DNA of 36,452 nt from Planctomyces sp. (GTDB lineage: Bacteria; Planctomycetota; Planctomycetia; Planctomycetales; Planctomycetaceae). Under the pieces are notes generated by a model. It did not search any database. It was given only the letters and a program-made list of their open reading frames with translations, and had not been told where the DNA came from. Each line of letters begins with the position of its first letter. The stretch's first letter is position 1. Shown here one piece after another: positions 16,603 through 25,962 of the stretch. The stretch lies in contig SYJG01000155.1 of assembly GCA_005798445.1 (NCBI GenBank), forward strand, positions 1 through 36,452, given 5' to 3'. The translations under genes were made by a program, and so were the position numbers.

Positions 16603-19122
16603 TCACTCTGGGATCGGCTCATCCAGCAGCAGTGCCTTCACGAACCGCACCGGCGGCGAGCCGAAGGAAAGCGTACCGTCGTGGTAGCGTTTCAGCGTGA
16701 ACTTGTCGGCCCAGGTATTCTCGGCGGCGGTGCGGAGGTCGCGGTGTTCTTGGTAGCCGACGAAGTACGTCGAGAGTTGGGTGCTCGTGAGTTGTGCGCG
16801 GACCCACTTCAGCGCGGCTTCGCGTTCTTCTTGGAACGTGTCGTGGACCATCAGTTTCATCGCGTCCTCGCGGTTCATGCCATCGACGTGAATCGCCTGG
16901 TCGAGGATCGAGTTGGCGACCCCTCGTAAGTACCACTTGAGGGCGATCAACCGCATCAGCGGGTCGCGGTCGAGGAAGCCTTCCTCGGACATGAGTTGCT
17001 CGGAGTAAACGCCCCAGCCTTCGACGAACGTGCCAGACGACAGAAGTGCTCGCAAGCGGCGCGGGCTGCGGTTCGAGTGGGCGATTTGCAAGAAGTGGCC
17101 GGGCATCGCTTCGTGGATGGTCAGGTCGTGGATTGAGCGGAAGTTGTACTCTCGCAGGAATGAGCCGACTTGTTTCTCGGTCCAGTCGTCGGGGATCGGT
17201 GAGACGGCGTAGTACGTCTTCTGTCCGACATCGAGCGGCCCTGGCGAGTCGCAGTACGCGATCGACACGCCGCGCTGGAATTCTGGCATCAGGATGATGT
17301 CCAGCGGGTCGGGTGGGATCGTCACGAGGTCGTGTTTGCGGACGAACTCGGTCGTCATTTCGAGCGATTTCTTGGCGAAGTCCACGATTCCGTCGCGTGC
17401 GGGGATCTCGGCATACGCCTTTTCGAGCGTGGCGGTGATGACCTTCTGCTGTTGTTCGGGTGATGGCTTCTCAGGAGCATCAGACTTCGGGTCGGCTTTG
17501 AGCATCACGCCGCGGGCGATCGAGTACATCTCGGCTCGCACGCGGCGCAGCTCAAACTCGGCACGGTCGCGAATCTCTGGCCGCGACAGCTTGCTGCCGA
17601 GTGAGAACTCCAATTTCGGATCGAACAGCTTCGCACCGATGCGAAAATTGCCTTGGGCATTCGGCTGCAATTCCATTTCGAGCCATTTCTGATGTTGCTC
17701 GACCGCGTCGGTCGCGGTTGCCATTGCCTTCTCAAGCCGCGCGCGATCGGCCTCGCTCAGCTTGCCCATTTGCGGCTTGACCATGTTGTTGAGGATGCTG
17801 ATGAGGCCACGATTCTGTTTGACGGCGGTCTCGGCATGAATCGGTGGGACACGCTTGGCGTCAAGCGTTCCGCGAATCTGCTCGTACAACTTCGGCATCC
17901 TTTCGAGACGGTTGGCAACGTGCATCAATCGTTTCTCGTCCGGAGCAAACTCGCGAGCCATCAGGCCGTAGATCGCCCCGCCGGTGAGTTGCGTGTACGC
18001 GACCGGGTTCCACGCCCACTCCTGAAGCACATCGAGCCGCCACACGTCGCCGCGCAGTTGTTGCACCAGCAGTTGGTAGTCGACTTGGTTCTCGCGGCTG
18101 AGCGACTTGCGGTCGAGCTTCGCCATCTCGCCGAGGAATCGCTGATAGAACGCTCGCTCATATTTTCGTGCCGCCTCGCTGACGTCTTCGATTGCCGAAT
18201 CGAAACGATGATCGCCGAGCGTCGTCGCTCCGATTGGCGACAGGGCCGGGGACTCGTCGATGTACTGCCTCGCGAGCCGATCGAATTGCATGTCGGGGCT
18301 ACGTTCGGCAGCACGAGTCTCGTCCGCCAGTTCGAGCGGGAAGTCGGTCAGGATCGCATCGACACCGGCGAGCGTCGCGGCTTGCCAGTTGGCTCGTTCG
18401 ATTCCAACGACGGTCGGCCCGGCAATGAACGCTCGCTTGTCGGCGGCGTGAATTCGATCCACCTCTTCGCGAGTCGGCACGAAGCGGAGATACGCCCAAT
18501 CCGAATCTTTGTCCGCGAGAGCGGCCGGCAGATCCTTCGCCGTCTGAGCGAGACACGCGACGTGAGTTTGCCGATCCGCCTGCCGCAAGGCTCGGCGGAC
18601 CTTAGGGTCGTCGATCGCGTTGCCGATGAACAGCAGCCGGCTAAGAACGTGAGAAGCGTTCGCCTGACGGACGAGTTCCGCTTCGATGTCGCGTTCCTTC
18701 AAATCGACCGCGAACACAGCCACCTGATGCGCGTGCGGCCCGATCAGCTCGAAGACTTCGCGCGGCGTCGGAATCTTCTCGCCACGAAACGCCGCCCCGA
18801 ACCAACCGCCGGCATCGAGTCGCCGGAGATCATCGACTCCGAGCGAGTTGACCGCCCCACGGCCATTCGTCGTGCGATCGACCGTGTCGTCGTGAATGCA
18901 GACGAGTGCGCCGTCCTGACTCCGTCGCACGTCGAACTCGAAACCGATCCGCAGTTCCAAGCAGGCTCGAAAGTTGGCGAGCGTGTTTTCCGGCGCGTGC
19001 TTGAGCAACCCGCGATGCGCCACGATCGTCGGCTTTGGTCCGGTCGCCGGCTTCTCGGCGGACAGATTGGCCGGGAGGAAACTCAGCAGGCTCACGAGCA
19101 GCAGCGACAGTCGAAGTGACAT
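16603..19122 (-). CDS. Exported glycerophosphodiester phosphodiesterase fused to DUF885 zinc-peptidase-like domain
   Basis: 839 aa. Residues 1-22 are a signal peptide (LRLSLLLVSLLSFLPANLSA). Residues about 30-290 are a GDPD domain with HRG at 36-38, PENT, FEFDV (Glu62, Asp64) and CIHDDTVDRTTNGRG (His78), the residues that bind metal and cut glycerophosphodiesters. Residues about 305-839 are a DUF885 domain with the HEAMPGH zinc motif near 669-675 followed by GTFVEGWGVYSEQL, as in gluzincin-like peptidases. So one exported polypeptide carries both a phosphodiesterase and a probable peptidase. Start supported by AAGGA about 7 bases upstream and by the signal peptide. The last 47 bases are repeated at 15922-15968. 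Confidence 0.9.
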   Translation of the reverse strand: MSLRLSLLLVSLLSFLPANLSAEKPATGPKPTIVAHRGLLKHAPENTLANFRACLELRIGFEFDVRRSQDGALVCIHDDTVDRTTNGRGAVNSLGVDDLRRLDAGGWFGAAFRGEKIPTPREVFELIGPHAHQVAVFAVDLKERDIEAELVRQANASHVLSRLLFIGNAIDDPKVRRALRQADRQTHVACLAQTAKDLPAALADKDSDWAYLRFVPTREEVDRIHAADKRAFIAGPTVVGIERANWQAATLAGVDAILTDFPLELADETRAAERSPDMQFDRLARQYIDESPALSPIGATTLGDHRFDSAIEDVSEAARKYERAFYQRFLGEMAKLDRKSLSRENQVDYQLLVQQLRGDVWRLDVLQEWAWNPVAYTQLTGGAIYGLMAREFAPDEKRLMHVANRLERMPKLYEQIRGTLDAKRVPPIHAETAVKQNRGLISILNNMVKPQMGKLSEADRARLEKAMATATDAVEQHQKWLEMELQPNAQGNFRIGAKLFDPKLEFSLGSKLSRPEIRDRAEFELRRVRAEMYSIARGVMLKADPKSDAPEKPSPEQQQKVITATLEKAYAEIPARDGIVDFAKKSLEMTTEFVRKHDLVTIPPDPLDIILMPEFQRGVSIAYCDSPGPLDVGQKTYYAVSPIPDDWTEKQVGSFLREYNFRSIHDLTIHEAMPGHFLQIAHSNRSPRRLRALLSSGTFVEGWGVYSEQLMSEEGFLDRDPLMRLIALKWYLRGVANSILDQAIHVDGMNREDAMKLMVHDTFQEEREAALKWVRAQLTSTQLSTYFVGYQEHRDLRTAAENTWADKFTLKRYHDGTLSFGSPPVRFVKALLLDEPIPE

Positions 19123-19205
19123 GGCAGTCCTTTTCAGCGGCGGGATCGGGTTCCTTGCAGCAACGGCGAGGCAGTCTATTCTGCTCGTGTGACAACGGGA
19201 ACTTC

Positions 19206-19253
19206 GTGGCGGACGCGTCTCGCGTCCGTCGGATGCGAGACGCATCCACCACG
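19206..19253. repeat. Double-hairpin REP-like element
   Basis: Two adjacent perfect hairpins, GGACGCG-TCT-CGCGTCC (19211-19227) and GGATGCG-AGA-CGCATCC (19231-19247), are enclosed by GTGG/CCAC. The whole 48 bases are close to their own reverse complement. It lies between two divergent genes, so it cannot be a terminator for either. Confidence 0.8.
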
Positions 19254-19270
19254 CTTTTGAGAGGTCTACC

Positions 19271-21685
19271 ATGAATGCTCTGGGGCGAGATGTTTTGAAG
19301 CGGCTCGGTGCCGGCGAATCGATCGACGCGATTTGCCAATCTGCCGGTTGGACACGAGCGGAGTTCGATGACCGCTGGAAACGCGAGACGTCGAGTCGTG
19401 CTCCCCGCTGCGACGGTCAGATCGGCGTCGGAGTCAACGCGGCCGTGACGATCGAGCGGGATCACTGGGGCATTCCGCACATCTTCGCCGACAATCATCG
19501 CGACTTGTTCTTCGGCTTCGGCTACGCGATGGCTCAGGACCGACTGTTTCAGATGGACTACCTGCGTCGCAAGGGACTCGGCCGACTGGCCGAGGTGCTG
19601 GGGCCGGAGGGTGTGCCGCTGGATCTGGTCGCTCGCACCGTCGGCCTGAATCGGATCGCAAAGGAGGAGTGGTCGCGGTTGCCGCAAGAGACTCGCGAGT
19701 TGCAGCAGGCGTTCGCCGACGGTGTGAATGCCTGGATCAAACAGTGCGGCGACCAAATCGCGATCGAGTTCGACTTGCTCGACTATCGCCCGGAGCCGTG
19801 GTCGCCGATCGACAGCTTGGCGATCGAAAGCGAGTTCCGCTGGTACTTGACCGGCCGCTTCCCGGTGATCGTCATGCCGGAGTTGGCCAAGCGAGTACTC
19901 GGCGACGGGCCACTGTATCGCGAGTTTCTGCTCGGCGAGGCGGACGAAGAAGCAGTTGTCCCGCCCGAAGCGTACCAACATTTGAAACAGCAGATCGGAC
20001 AACGACCGCTCGAAAGCGTTGGCCAGGCGACCGGCGATCCCGAAGGGACTGGCAGCAACAACTGGGTTGTTGCGGGGCGTCACTGCAAAGCGGGAATCCC
20101 GATGGTCGCCAGCGATCCGCACATCGCGATCGAGGCGGTCTCGTGCTGGTACGAGGCGCACCTGTGCGGCGGTGACTTCAACGTGGCGGGGATGGCCTAC
20201 GTCGGGATGCCCGCGATCATGTTCGGCCGCAACGAACGAGTCGCGTGGGGCATCACCAACAACATCTGCTCGCTGCGCGATCTGTATCAAGAGCGAACCG
20301 ACCCCGAACACCCGAACTGTTTTCAATTCGACGGCCGCTGGGAGCCGGCTCGCGAAGTGGTCGAGACGATTCGCGTTCGCGATACGGATCCGATCTCGCG
20401 GACGATTCGGTTCTCACGGAATGGTCCCGTCGTCGATGAGATCCTGCCGCCACCTGGAAACACGACGGGGCCGGTGACGCTCAAATGGCTCGGTGCCTAT
20501 CACGGCGGCTGGGTGACAGCTCTGCTGGGCATGGACCGCGCGAAGACCGTCGCCGAGTTCCGCGAGACGCTGCGGCCGTGGCATGTCCCGACCTTCAATC
20601 TGGTCATCGCCGATGTCGCGGGACAAATCGCCGTGCATTGCGCGGGACGCATTCCGCAACGCAAGACCGTCGAACGAGGCTACCGCGCCGGCTGGGAACC
20701 CGATCAACAATGGACTGGCCTCTTGCCGTTCGAGTCGATGCCTCACGCCGTCGATCCGCAACGCGGCTGGCTGGCGTCGGCCAACAATCGACTGGCCGGA
20801 GACGATTATCCGTTCCCGCTGTTCGGCACCTGGATCGGCGGCTACCGAGCCGTTCGCATTCGCGAGATGATCGAAGCGGGCATCGCAAAGTCGGCGGGCC
20901 GCTCAGGACCGAGCGGCTTCACCATCGATGACTTTCGAGTCATGCACCACGACACCGCGTCGCTTCGCGCCGTAACCTGTCTCCCGCCTCTGATCGCCGC
21001 GCTGTCGGACGTGACCGACCCACAGACTCCAGCCGCAGTGAAGCTCTTGCGAGGTTGGGACGGTCGCGTCGAAGCCGAATTGGTCGCTCCGACGTTGTTC
21101 AATGTCTTCTTCACGTTCTGGTCGAAAGCGGTCGCCGACGCCCGCTTCGAGGGAGTGACCTCCGAACTGCTCGCAAAGCAGGTCGAGGGAATCGCCAGCC
21201 GATTGCTCACGGATGATCCGCACGGTTGGTTTCCCGCCGGCGAGCGGTTGCCTCGGCTTCGTCGTGTCTTCAGTGAGACGCTGGCGTTTCTGGCGAAGCA
21301 ACACGGCCCCGACATGTCGGCGTGGAGTTGGGGCCGCGTGCATCGGATGCCGCTCAAGCATGTGCTATCGACTCGCGGCGATTTGGCTCAACTCCTCAAC
21401 GATGGCGGCGGGCCGGTGAAGGGGGACATGATCACCGTCTGCAACACCGGCAGCGGCCCCAACTGGGTCGCGAATTCAGGAGCGGGTTATCGCCTGATCG
21501 CCGACCTCTCGACCGATTGCCTGCTGGCGGTCGATTGTCAGAGCCAATCCGGAAATCCAGGGACGCCGCATTACTCCGACCAACTCGCGGCTTGGACCAA
21601 CGGCGAATATCACTCGTTGCCGCTGAGTCGCGCCGCCGTTTCCAAGATCGCCGTACATCGACTGAAACTCGATCCATCGAGATGA
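19271..21685 (+). CDS. Penicillin-acylase-family (Ntn) amidohydrolase, without signal peptide
   Basis: 804 aa. Residues about 58-110 ([33 protein letters not shown]) and [11 protein letters not shown] at 259-269 are the family marks. In this family the chain cuts itself before the Ser of GSNNW (Ser262 here), which becomes the N-terminal nucleophile for amide cleavage. ASDPHI, the oxyanion Asn in [12 protein letters not shown], and a C-terminal [17 protein letters not shown] segment are also present. Members hydrolyse penicillins, acyl-homoserine lactones or other N-acyl compounds; the substrate cannot be read. Unlike most members it has no export signal; the first 40 residues ([20 protein letters not shown]) look like a small helical domain instead. 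Ribosome site GAGAGGT lies about 5 bases upstream. Confidence 0.9.
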   Translation: MNALGRDVLKRLGAGESIDAICQSAGWTRAEFDDRWKRETSSRAPRCDGQIGVGVNAAVTIERDHWGIPHIFADNHRDLFFGFGYAMAQDRLFQMDYLRRKGLGRLAEVLGPEGVPLDLVARTVGLNRIAKEEWSRLPQETRELQQAFADGVNAWIKQCGDQIAIEFDLLDYRPEPWSPIDSLAIESEFRWYLTGRFPVIVMPELAKRVLGDGPLYREFLLGEADEEAVVPPEAYQHLKQQIGQRPLESVGQATGDPEGTGSNNWVVAGRHCKAGIPMVASDPHIAIEAVSCWYEAHLCGGDFNVAGMAYVGMPAIMFGRNERVAWGITNNICSLRDLYQERTDPEHPNCFQFDGRWEPAREVVETIRVRDTDPISRTIRFSRNGPVVDEILPPPGNTTGPVTLKWLGAYHGGWVTALLGMDRAKTVAEFRETLRPWHVPTFNLVIADVAGQIAVHCAGRIPQRKTVERGYRAGWEPDQQWTGLLPFESMPHAVDPQRGWLASANNRLAGDDYPFPLFGTWIGGYRAVRIREMIEAGIAKSAGRSGPSGFTIDDFRVMHHDTASLRAVTCLPPLIAALSDVTDPQTPAAVKLLRGWDGRVEAELVAPTLFNVFFTFWSKAVADARFEGVTSELLAKQVEGIASRLLTDDPHGWFPAGERLPRLRRVFSETLAFLAKQHGPDMSAWSWGRVHRMPLKHVLSTRGDLAQLLNDGGGPVKGDMITVCNTGSGPNWVANSGAGYRLIADLSTDCLLAVDCQSQSGNPGTPHYSDQLAAWTNGEYHSLPLSRAAVSKIAVHRLKLDPSR

Positions 21686-22542
21686 CCATGCTCATGAACG
21701 CTACCAGGAACTCCAACGCGCATCGACAGAACCGAGTGTGTCACGGTTTCACACTTTTAGAGACGCTGGTCACGATCGCCATCATTGGCGTCCTGATGAT
21801 GTTGTTGTTGCCGGCGATTCAATCCAGTCGCGAGTCGGCTCGCTCGGTGCAGTGCAAGAATCACCTGAAACAGCTTGGCTTAGGTTCGAGTGTCGGTGGG
21901 CCATTGTGTCCCTCATCATCAGTCCCCGCCAGAATCAATTCGACCGCCAAACAAAGGACGTATTGTGAATCCGCAGGCGATAGCGTTGTCGCAGCGACCG
22001 TTCCGTATAGTTCGGTCACTCAGCCTCGAATTCGGGGTTCGTTTCACACCGAAGCCCAGGATGGGACAAGTTCGACAATCCGCATGTCTGAGCGAGTCAT
22101 TGGCGATGTGCTCGGCCGCGAGGCTCGAGGGCAGTTGGCCATCAACGTCAGTGGCGTACCTAACGACCCGGCCCAATGCCTAACGACGGTGAATCGGAGC
22201 CAATACCTGCCGACAGTGAGTTTACATGCCGTGGGGATGGGCCAAGACGGTCACGGCGCGTTATGGATGCATACTCTGATCACCACGATCTTGCCGCCGA
22301 ACAGCCCGTCGTGTGAAGGGCTTGGCCCGGGGCCGCAGTTGAGTCTCCTGTCCGCGAGCAGCTTTCACCGAGGAGGGGTTCATGTACTGTTGGCGGATGG
22401 TGCCGTCCGTTTTATCAATGAGAAGATCGATTGCGGAGATCTTCACGCGATCCCACCGCCGCACGTCACAACCCGCAGTCCCTACGGAATCTGGGGAGCC
22501 TTGGGTTCCGCATCAGGAAACGACATCGCAGTTGGCTTTTGA
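21682..22542 (+). CDS. DUF1559 (prepilin-like) protein, shortened form
   Basis: 286 aa. It has the type IV pilin-like N-terminus [20 protein letters not shown] at about 24-43, then [19 protein letters not shown], the usual DUF1559 opening, and near the C-terminus [20 protein letters not shown], the usual H-x-G-G...DG motif. DUF1559 proteins are a large planctomycete family of unknown surface role. In the usual form ALHNYHD and a lectin-like segment follow NLKQIGLA; here the sequence goes straight to [11 protein letters not shown], so roughly 60-80 residues appear missing. The ATG overlaps the TGA of the acylase gene (ATGA), so translation may be coupled, though ATGs at 21688 and 21694 are possible. 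Confidence 0.8.
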   Translation: MTMLMNATRNSNAHRQNRVCHGFTLLETLVTIAIIGVLMMLLLPAIQSSRESARSVQCKNHLKQLGLGSSVGGPLCPSSSVPARINSTAKQRTYCESAGDSVVAATVPYSSVTQPRIRGSFHTEAQDGTSSTIRMSERVIGDVLGREARGQLAINVSGVPNDPAQCLTTVNRSQYLPTVSLHAVGMGQDGHGALWMHTLITTILPPNSPSCEGLGPGPQLSLLSASSFHRGGVHVLLADGAVRFINEKIDCGDLHAIPPPHVTTRSPYGIWGALGSASGNDIAVGF

Positions 22543-22669
22543 GTTTGGCGGATTGTTTTTGAGTTCCGAAGGGTGAGACAAGCGCGTTTCGAGCGCCGGC
22601 CCATCATTCTCGCATCGACTCTGGGGACGAGGTCAAACAACTTCGTGTTTTGAGATTCGCTGTGGTTTG

Positions 22670-22718
22670 AATTCTCTGCACTGCAAACGATTGAAATCTT
22701 GTTTTCGCGAGAAGATTT
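22670..22718 (+). repeat. Repeat block A, copy 2
   Basis: Matches 7554-7602 in the same orientation (CTCTGCACT to GAGAAGATTT) with about nine differences in 49 bases. Here block B follows after 27 bases. Confidence 0.75.
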
Positions 22719-22745
22719 TCGGTGCCGCCAGCGCCAGCATCCGTC

Positions 22746-22900
22746 GTGTCCTGGAGTCGTAGTGGGCACGATGGAAACGATGATCGGGAAGGCAAAAATC
22801 CACGGTGGAATGGCCCCACGGTTTCTACGACAAGGTGTCTCTACAAAGACAATGCGGATGAACCATCTTGGCTTGGGTTGCCGAAGAAGCCCGCGCCAAG
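22746..22900 (+). repeat. Repeat block B, copy 2
   Basis: 155 bases matching the complement of 7756-7910 with about 13 differences. The most conserved part runs around 22816-22868 (CACGGTTTCTACGACAAGG onward). Reads WSRSGHDGNDDREG and CLYKDNADEP in one plus frame. Confidence 0.8.
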
Positions 22901-23174
22901 CTCTTCGCATCTCTGCGGTAACAAACGAGTTCACCGCAGAGGAGCGAAAAACGCGGAGAATTCTTACCCGACAGTCTGGTGTCCTGCGCGGGAGTCGCGA
23001 GATTGCAGAGCTTGTCAGAAAGAGCGTGATCCCGTCATTACTCAATCGCGTTGAATGAATTCTTCCTAGCGGCGATCTGAAGAGCCTTGCGACGTCCAAC
23101 CGAGGATCGTCAGTTCCTCTGCTGCTGTTGACCCAACAATTGGCTCATGCCCGGCAGGAGCAGGCTCTACGATT

Positions 23175-24020
23175 TCACACCATCGTCGATTCGCAGACAG
23201 CGTTCATCAGCCAGTGATCGACATCGGAGAGCATCTTTGGCGTCGGCGATTCGCTGGAGTCATACGCTCGCAGCACAGCTTGAATCCCGAACGAACGCAG
23301 CAGGCGGCCGAGACTCGTGACGTCCGCGACCGAGCAGCGGCTGTCTCGCACTCCGGCACTCAGGAAGACTCGTTTGCCGCGCAGTTCGTCGTAGTTTTCG
23401 AGGGCCGATTCAAACTTCGTGTTCCTGACTCCGAAGGCCAACGCACCGGCGAACCATTCGGGACGTCGCAGCAGCATTCGCAACGCGACCGAGGCTTGAT
23501 CGCCGAAGCCGGCGAGGTAGATGCGTTCGCTGTGGACGTGGAACTCGCGCCGCATCTGCGGGACGACGTCCTTCAACGTCTCCAGCAGACCATCGAGCGG
23601 ATCGAGGCTTCCTGCCGGGGACATCGACCCGGAGGCGAAGCGGTTCGTTGGGGTCAGACCTTCGACCGAGAGGCCCAGATAATTCTGCGGGCTGATCCGC
23701 GGAATCAGGTCGAGCAACTCGCGAGCGGTCCACTCGGCATCGTGCAGCCAGACGATCAAGGGGTAGGCGTAATTTGGCTCATAGTGCGGAGGCAGATGCA
23801 CCGGCGATTCATCGGGCAGCGCGAAGTGTCCCCACGGTGAATCCGCACCGGCAACGACAACTTCCAAAGCCGAATCCATCTCGGCGGCTGGTTCGCTCGG
23901 CGCAGCATGATTGGCTGGGATGAGCGTGTCCCACGGCTTGCGTTGGCACAGGTCCATCGACGGTGACTCGTGAGCGGCGAACCAGCGGCCATTCCAGGGT
24001 TCGTTCATCGGCGAGTTCAT
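23175..24020 (-). CDS. Esterase-like alpha/beta hydrolase lacking the nucleophile serine
   Basis: 281 aa, no signal peptide. The alpha/beta-hydrolase plan is visible: a strand with the WLHDAEW loop at 91-97, the nucleophile elbow [14 protein letters not shown] at 167-180, SAGVRDSRC with a possible acid Asp226, and SDVDHWLM with a possible His269. The elbow should read G-x-S-x-G; here the Ser position (173) is Gly (GFGDQ), so ordinary serine esterase activity is unlikely unless another residue substitutes. The nearest relatives by pattern are phospholipase/carboxylesterase proteins. ATG at 24020 overlaps the TGA of the amidase gene (ATGA), so the pair is probably translated together. A copy of its last 60-odd codons lies at 4557-4766. 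Confidence 0.75.
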   Translation of the reverse strand: MNSPMNEPWNGRWFAAHESPSMDLCQRKPWDTLIPANHAAPSEPAAEMDSALEVVVAGADSPWGHFALPDESPVHLPPHYEPNYAYPLIVWLHDAEWTARELLDLIPRISPQNYLGLSVEGLTPTNRFASGSMSPAGSLDPLDGLLETLKDVVPQMRREFHVHSERIYLAGFGDQASVALRMLLRRPEWFAGALAFGVRNTKFESALENYDELRGKRVFLSAGVRDSRCSVADVTSLGRLLRSFGIQAVLRAYDSSESPTPKMLSDVDHWLMNAVCESTMV

Positions 24021-24754
24021 TCGCGGGTTCCTCCGGTGAGAGTCAACACGCTCGGCGAGGTTTCTCCGTCGCGCGAGGTGAAAAACGGCACGTCTTCCGA
24101 CTGAGCGATCTCGGTCATCGGGAACATCTTGCCGGGGCACGCGGTCGATTTGACGTCGCGATGACCAACGACTTGGTTGCTCTTGATCCGGTACTCGCGT
24201 TTGAGCACCCCGACCAACCGCTTGACTGCCGCCAACTGAGCGGGCGATGGCCGTTGATCCTGAAAGTTGCCGACCAGGCAGATGCCGATTCCGTGCTGGT
24301 TGTATTCCTCGTTACCGGCGTGAGCACCCTGCATCTGCTGCTTCCAACGGAACGTCGGTTCGATCTCGCCGTCACTCATGCCGGTGCCGTTACCGATCAA
24401 GAAGTGATAGCCGATCCCTTTCCAGTGGTTCCCGTTCTTGTCCTTGCGGCTGAGATGCTCGGCGTGAATGGTCGCAACGCTCCCGCCGGACGAGGCTGTG
24501 TGATGAATGACGATGTGCTTCCAATCGCGAACCGCCGCCGTCGGCTTCCACGGATTGCCAAACGGAAGCTGAGGCATCGCGGTTGTCGGCAGTGGTTTGA
24601 TCTCGTGTGGCTCAGGCACCGCCGGACGCTGGCTGCCGTGCCAGACCGGGGGCGGAGATTGCACCACCGGCCGCTGGCAGCCACCGACGCTGAACCACGA
24701 AATCGCCATGAAACTGAGCATCCACGCACCGAGCTTACGCACGCCGTCCTCCAT
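24017..24754 (-). CDS. N-acetylmuramoyl-L-alanine amidase (Amidase_2/PGRP type), lipoprotein
   Basis: 245 aa. The signal [15 protein letters not shown]... ends at VGGC with the lipidated Cys at 26, placing the enzyme at the membrane facing the wall. A Pro-rich spacer runs to about 65. The amidase domain has HIVIHHTAS (zinc ligand within His84-His85), [11 protein letters not shown] (Tyr116, His117) and [14 protein letters not shown] (His198, Cys206), the zinc site of T7-lysozyme/PGRP amidases. It would cut the bond between muramic acid and the stem peptide. The frame is open upstream to a TTG at 24799; ATG at 24754 is chosen for the signal, but no strong ribosome site precedes it. First gene of an ATGA-coupled pair. 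Confidence 0.88.
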   Translation of the reverse strand: MEDGVRKLGAWMLSFMAISWFSVGGCQRPVVQSPPPVWHGSQRPAVPEPHEIKPLPTTAMPQLPFGNPWKPTAAVRDWKHIVIHHTASSGGSVATIHAEHLSRKDKNGNHWKGIGYHFLIGNGTGMSDGEIEPTFRWKQQMQGAHAGNEEYNQHGIGICLVGNFQDQRPSPAQLAAVKRLVGVLKREYRIKSNQVVGHRDVKSTACPGKMFPMTEIAQSEDVPFFTSRDGETSPSVLTLTGGTRE

Positions 24755-25101
24755 GAACAGCAGGGCCAAGAAGTCGCGTTCAGACCACGCCTGACCCAAC
24801 CTTGCGAGACAGAAGACCTGTACGCAATGCTCGTCAGCCGGAAAGCGAGGCGGACTGTAGTTGTCCCGAAAAAGTGGGTCAACGTGAGGCTTTCGGATGC
24901 AATGCCTCTGCCGGTTGCGCGAGTCCCAACACCGCTCAAAACGTGTTAAACCGGAGCGGTCCTAGCGATTTCGCGGCACGTCCATCGGCCACGATTCACA
25001 GCGTGTTTTGCCCAATTTTCCCAACCGCTGCGACCGACGCGAATTCGGAGTTTTTCGGACAACTTCACTTGCCGACATCCAGTTCGTCGGATCGCGGAGA
25101 G
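24755..25101. other. Gene-free region upstream of the amidase gene
   Basis: 347 bases with no supported gene, repeat or clear promoter. It presumably holds the promoter of the amidase/esterase-like pair, but no -35/-10 pair could be chosen with confidence. Confidence 0.5.
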
Positions 25102-25407
25102 TCATTCCTTCGACGACGATTTTGAGCCGCCACTTTCTGACGGCTTCGAGGAACCGCCGTCCACCTTTGGCGGGGCCGGTTCAGAGGCAGATTTGTCCGC
25201 CTTCGCGGCATCCTTGTAGGACTTGCTGCGATAGTCGGTCAGATAGAACCCGGAGCCTTTGAAGATCAGCCCCGCTCCCGCCCCAATCAACCGGCGAGCT
25301 TTCTTCTTCTTGCAGGCGGGACACTTCTTCTCAGGCTCGGCCTTGATGGATTGAAACAGCTCCCACTTGTGATTGCAGGCACCGCATTCGTAGTCGTAGG
25401 TTGGCAT
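25102..25407 (-). CDS. FmdB-family zinc ribbon protein
   Basis: 101 aa. Begins MPTYDYECGACNHKWE and continues KKCPACKKKKARRLIG, giving the CxxC (8, 11) and CxxC (29, 32) zinc ribbon of the FmdB regulatory-protein family. GAGLIFKGSGFYLTDYR follows, which is also typical. The tail is rich in Lys, Ser, Pro and Gly and probably unstructured. FmdB was named from a regulator of amidase genes in Methylophilus, but most members have no proven role. The start is fixed by the family's MPxYxYxC opening. Shine-Dalgarno weak. Confidence 0.92.
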   Translation of the reverse strand: MPTYDYECGACNHKWELFQSIKAEPEKKCPACKKKKARRLIGAGAGLIFKGSGFYLTDYRSKSYKDAAKADKSASEPAPPKVDGGSSKPSESGGSKSSSKE

Positions 25408-25479
25408 AGTGATCGAACAATTTCCAAAGTCGTCAGGCGGGAAACATAAACGGCTGAGACCGTCGTGTGATTGCAAAAC

Positions 25480-25962
25480 TCATCCTTGAGCAGCCGGAGC
25501 GATATGCAGGGTGTAGCCGATACGGCGGAGAGATTCTTCGAGCGTATTGACTGCTAAGTGCTTTCGCTTAGCCAAGACATGACTCACCATGTCTTCCGAC
25601 AATCCGGTCGCTTCACAGAACTCGCGTCGAGTCTTGAAACGCTGATGAATGATCGATTCCAACTCATCACGGTAGTCGGGATGTCGCATCCAACCCTGCT
25701 TGATGCCCATGCGGCTGGCAAGGTCTTGGCCGATACGGTATCCGGCCGTCTTCAGAATCTGCGGGCGACTCAGCCCTTTCTGTTCGTAGAACTCGCCGAC
25801 CCGCGACATCCAGAAGTTTCGGAACGAGGACCATTCTTTCGTACGTTTGGCCTTCGACTGGAGTTCGGTAATCAATTTCCGTTCGTCTTCGGGAAGACCG
25901 TGGATTGAAAAAGATTCGCCTTTGAGATTCCGATACAGCTCAGCTTGTTTCGTCAGTTTCAT
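25480..25962 (-). CDS. XRE-type helix-turn-helix protein, second gene of a pair
   Basis: 160 aa. The C-terminal part, about 108-155 (RREFCEATGLSEDMVSHVLA, then TLEESLRRIGYTL), is a Cro/CI-like HTH with the spacing seen in antitoxin-type regulators. A second helical region around 60-95 (KGLSRPQILKTAGYRIGQDL) may bind DNA or a partner. It starts 23 bases inside the end of the upstream 123-aa gene, so translation is coupled. A palindrome at 26488-26504 upstream of the pair could be its operator. No metabolic neighbour suggests a specific target. Confidence 0.78.
   Translation of the reverse strand: MKLTKQAELYRNLKGESFSIHGLPEDERKLITELQSKAKRTKEWSSFRNFWMSRVGEFYEQKGLSRPQILKTAGYRIGQDLASRMGIKQGWMRHPDYRDELESIIHQRFKTRREFCEATGLSEDMVSHVLAKRKHLAVNTLEESLRRIGYTLHIAPAAQG

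Larger units (their letters stand above)
22543..23174. other. Gene-free region carrying second copies of repeat blocks A and B
   Basis: No gene is supported over these 632 bases. It contains block A at 22670-22718 and block B at 22746-22900. The remainder (22901-23174) has short open frames only, none with a ribosome site or recognisable product. Confidence 0.6.

Noticed and set aside
18830..20326. Minus-strand frame of nearly 500 codons overlapping two real genes
   Set aside because: It is antisense to the start of the acylase gene and overlaps the end of the GDPD frame in another phase; no motif or ribosome site.
24800..25101. Small plus-strand gene (Arg-rich frame) in the amidase upstream region
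   Set aside because: It starts within the reverse complement of the amidase upstream frame, has no ribosome site and no motif.
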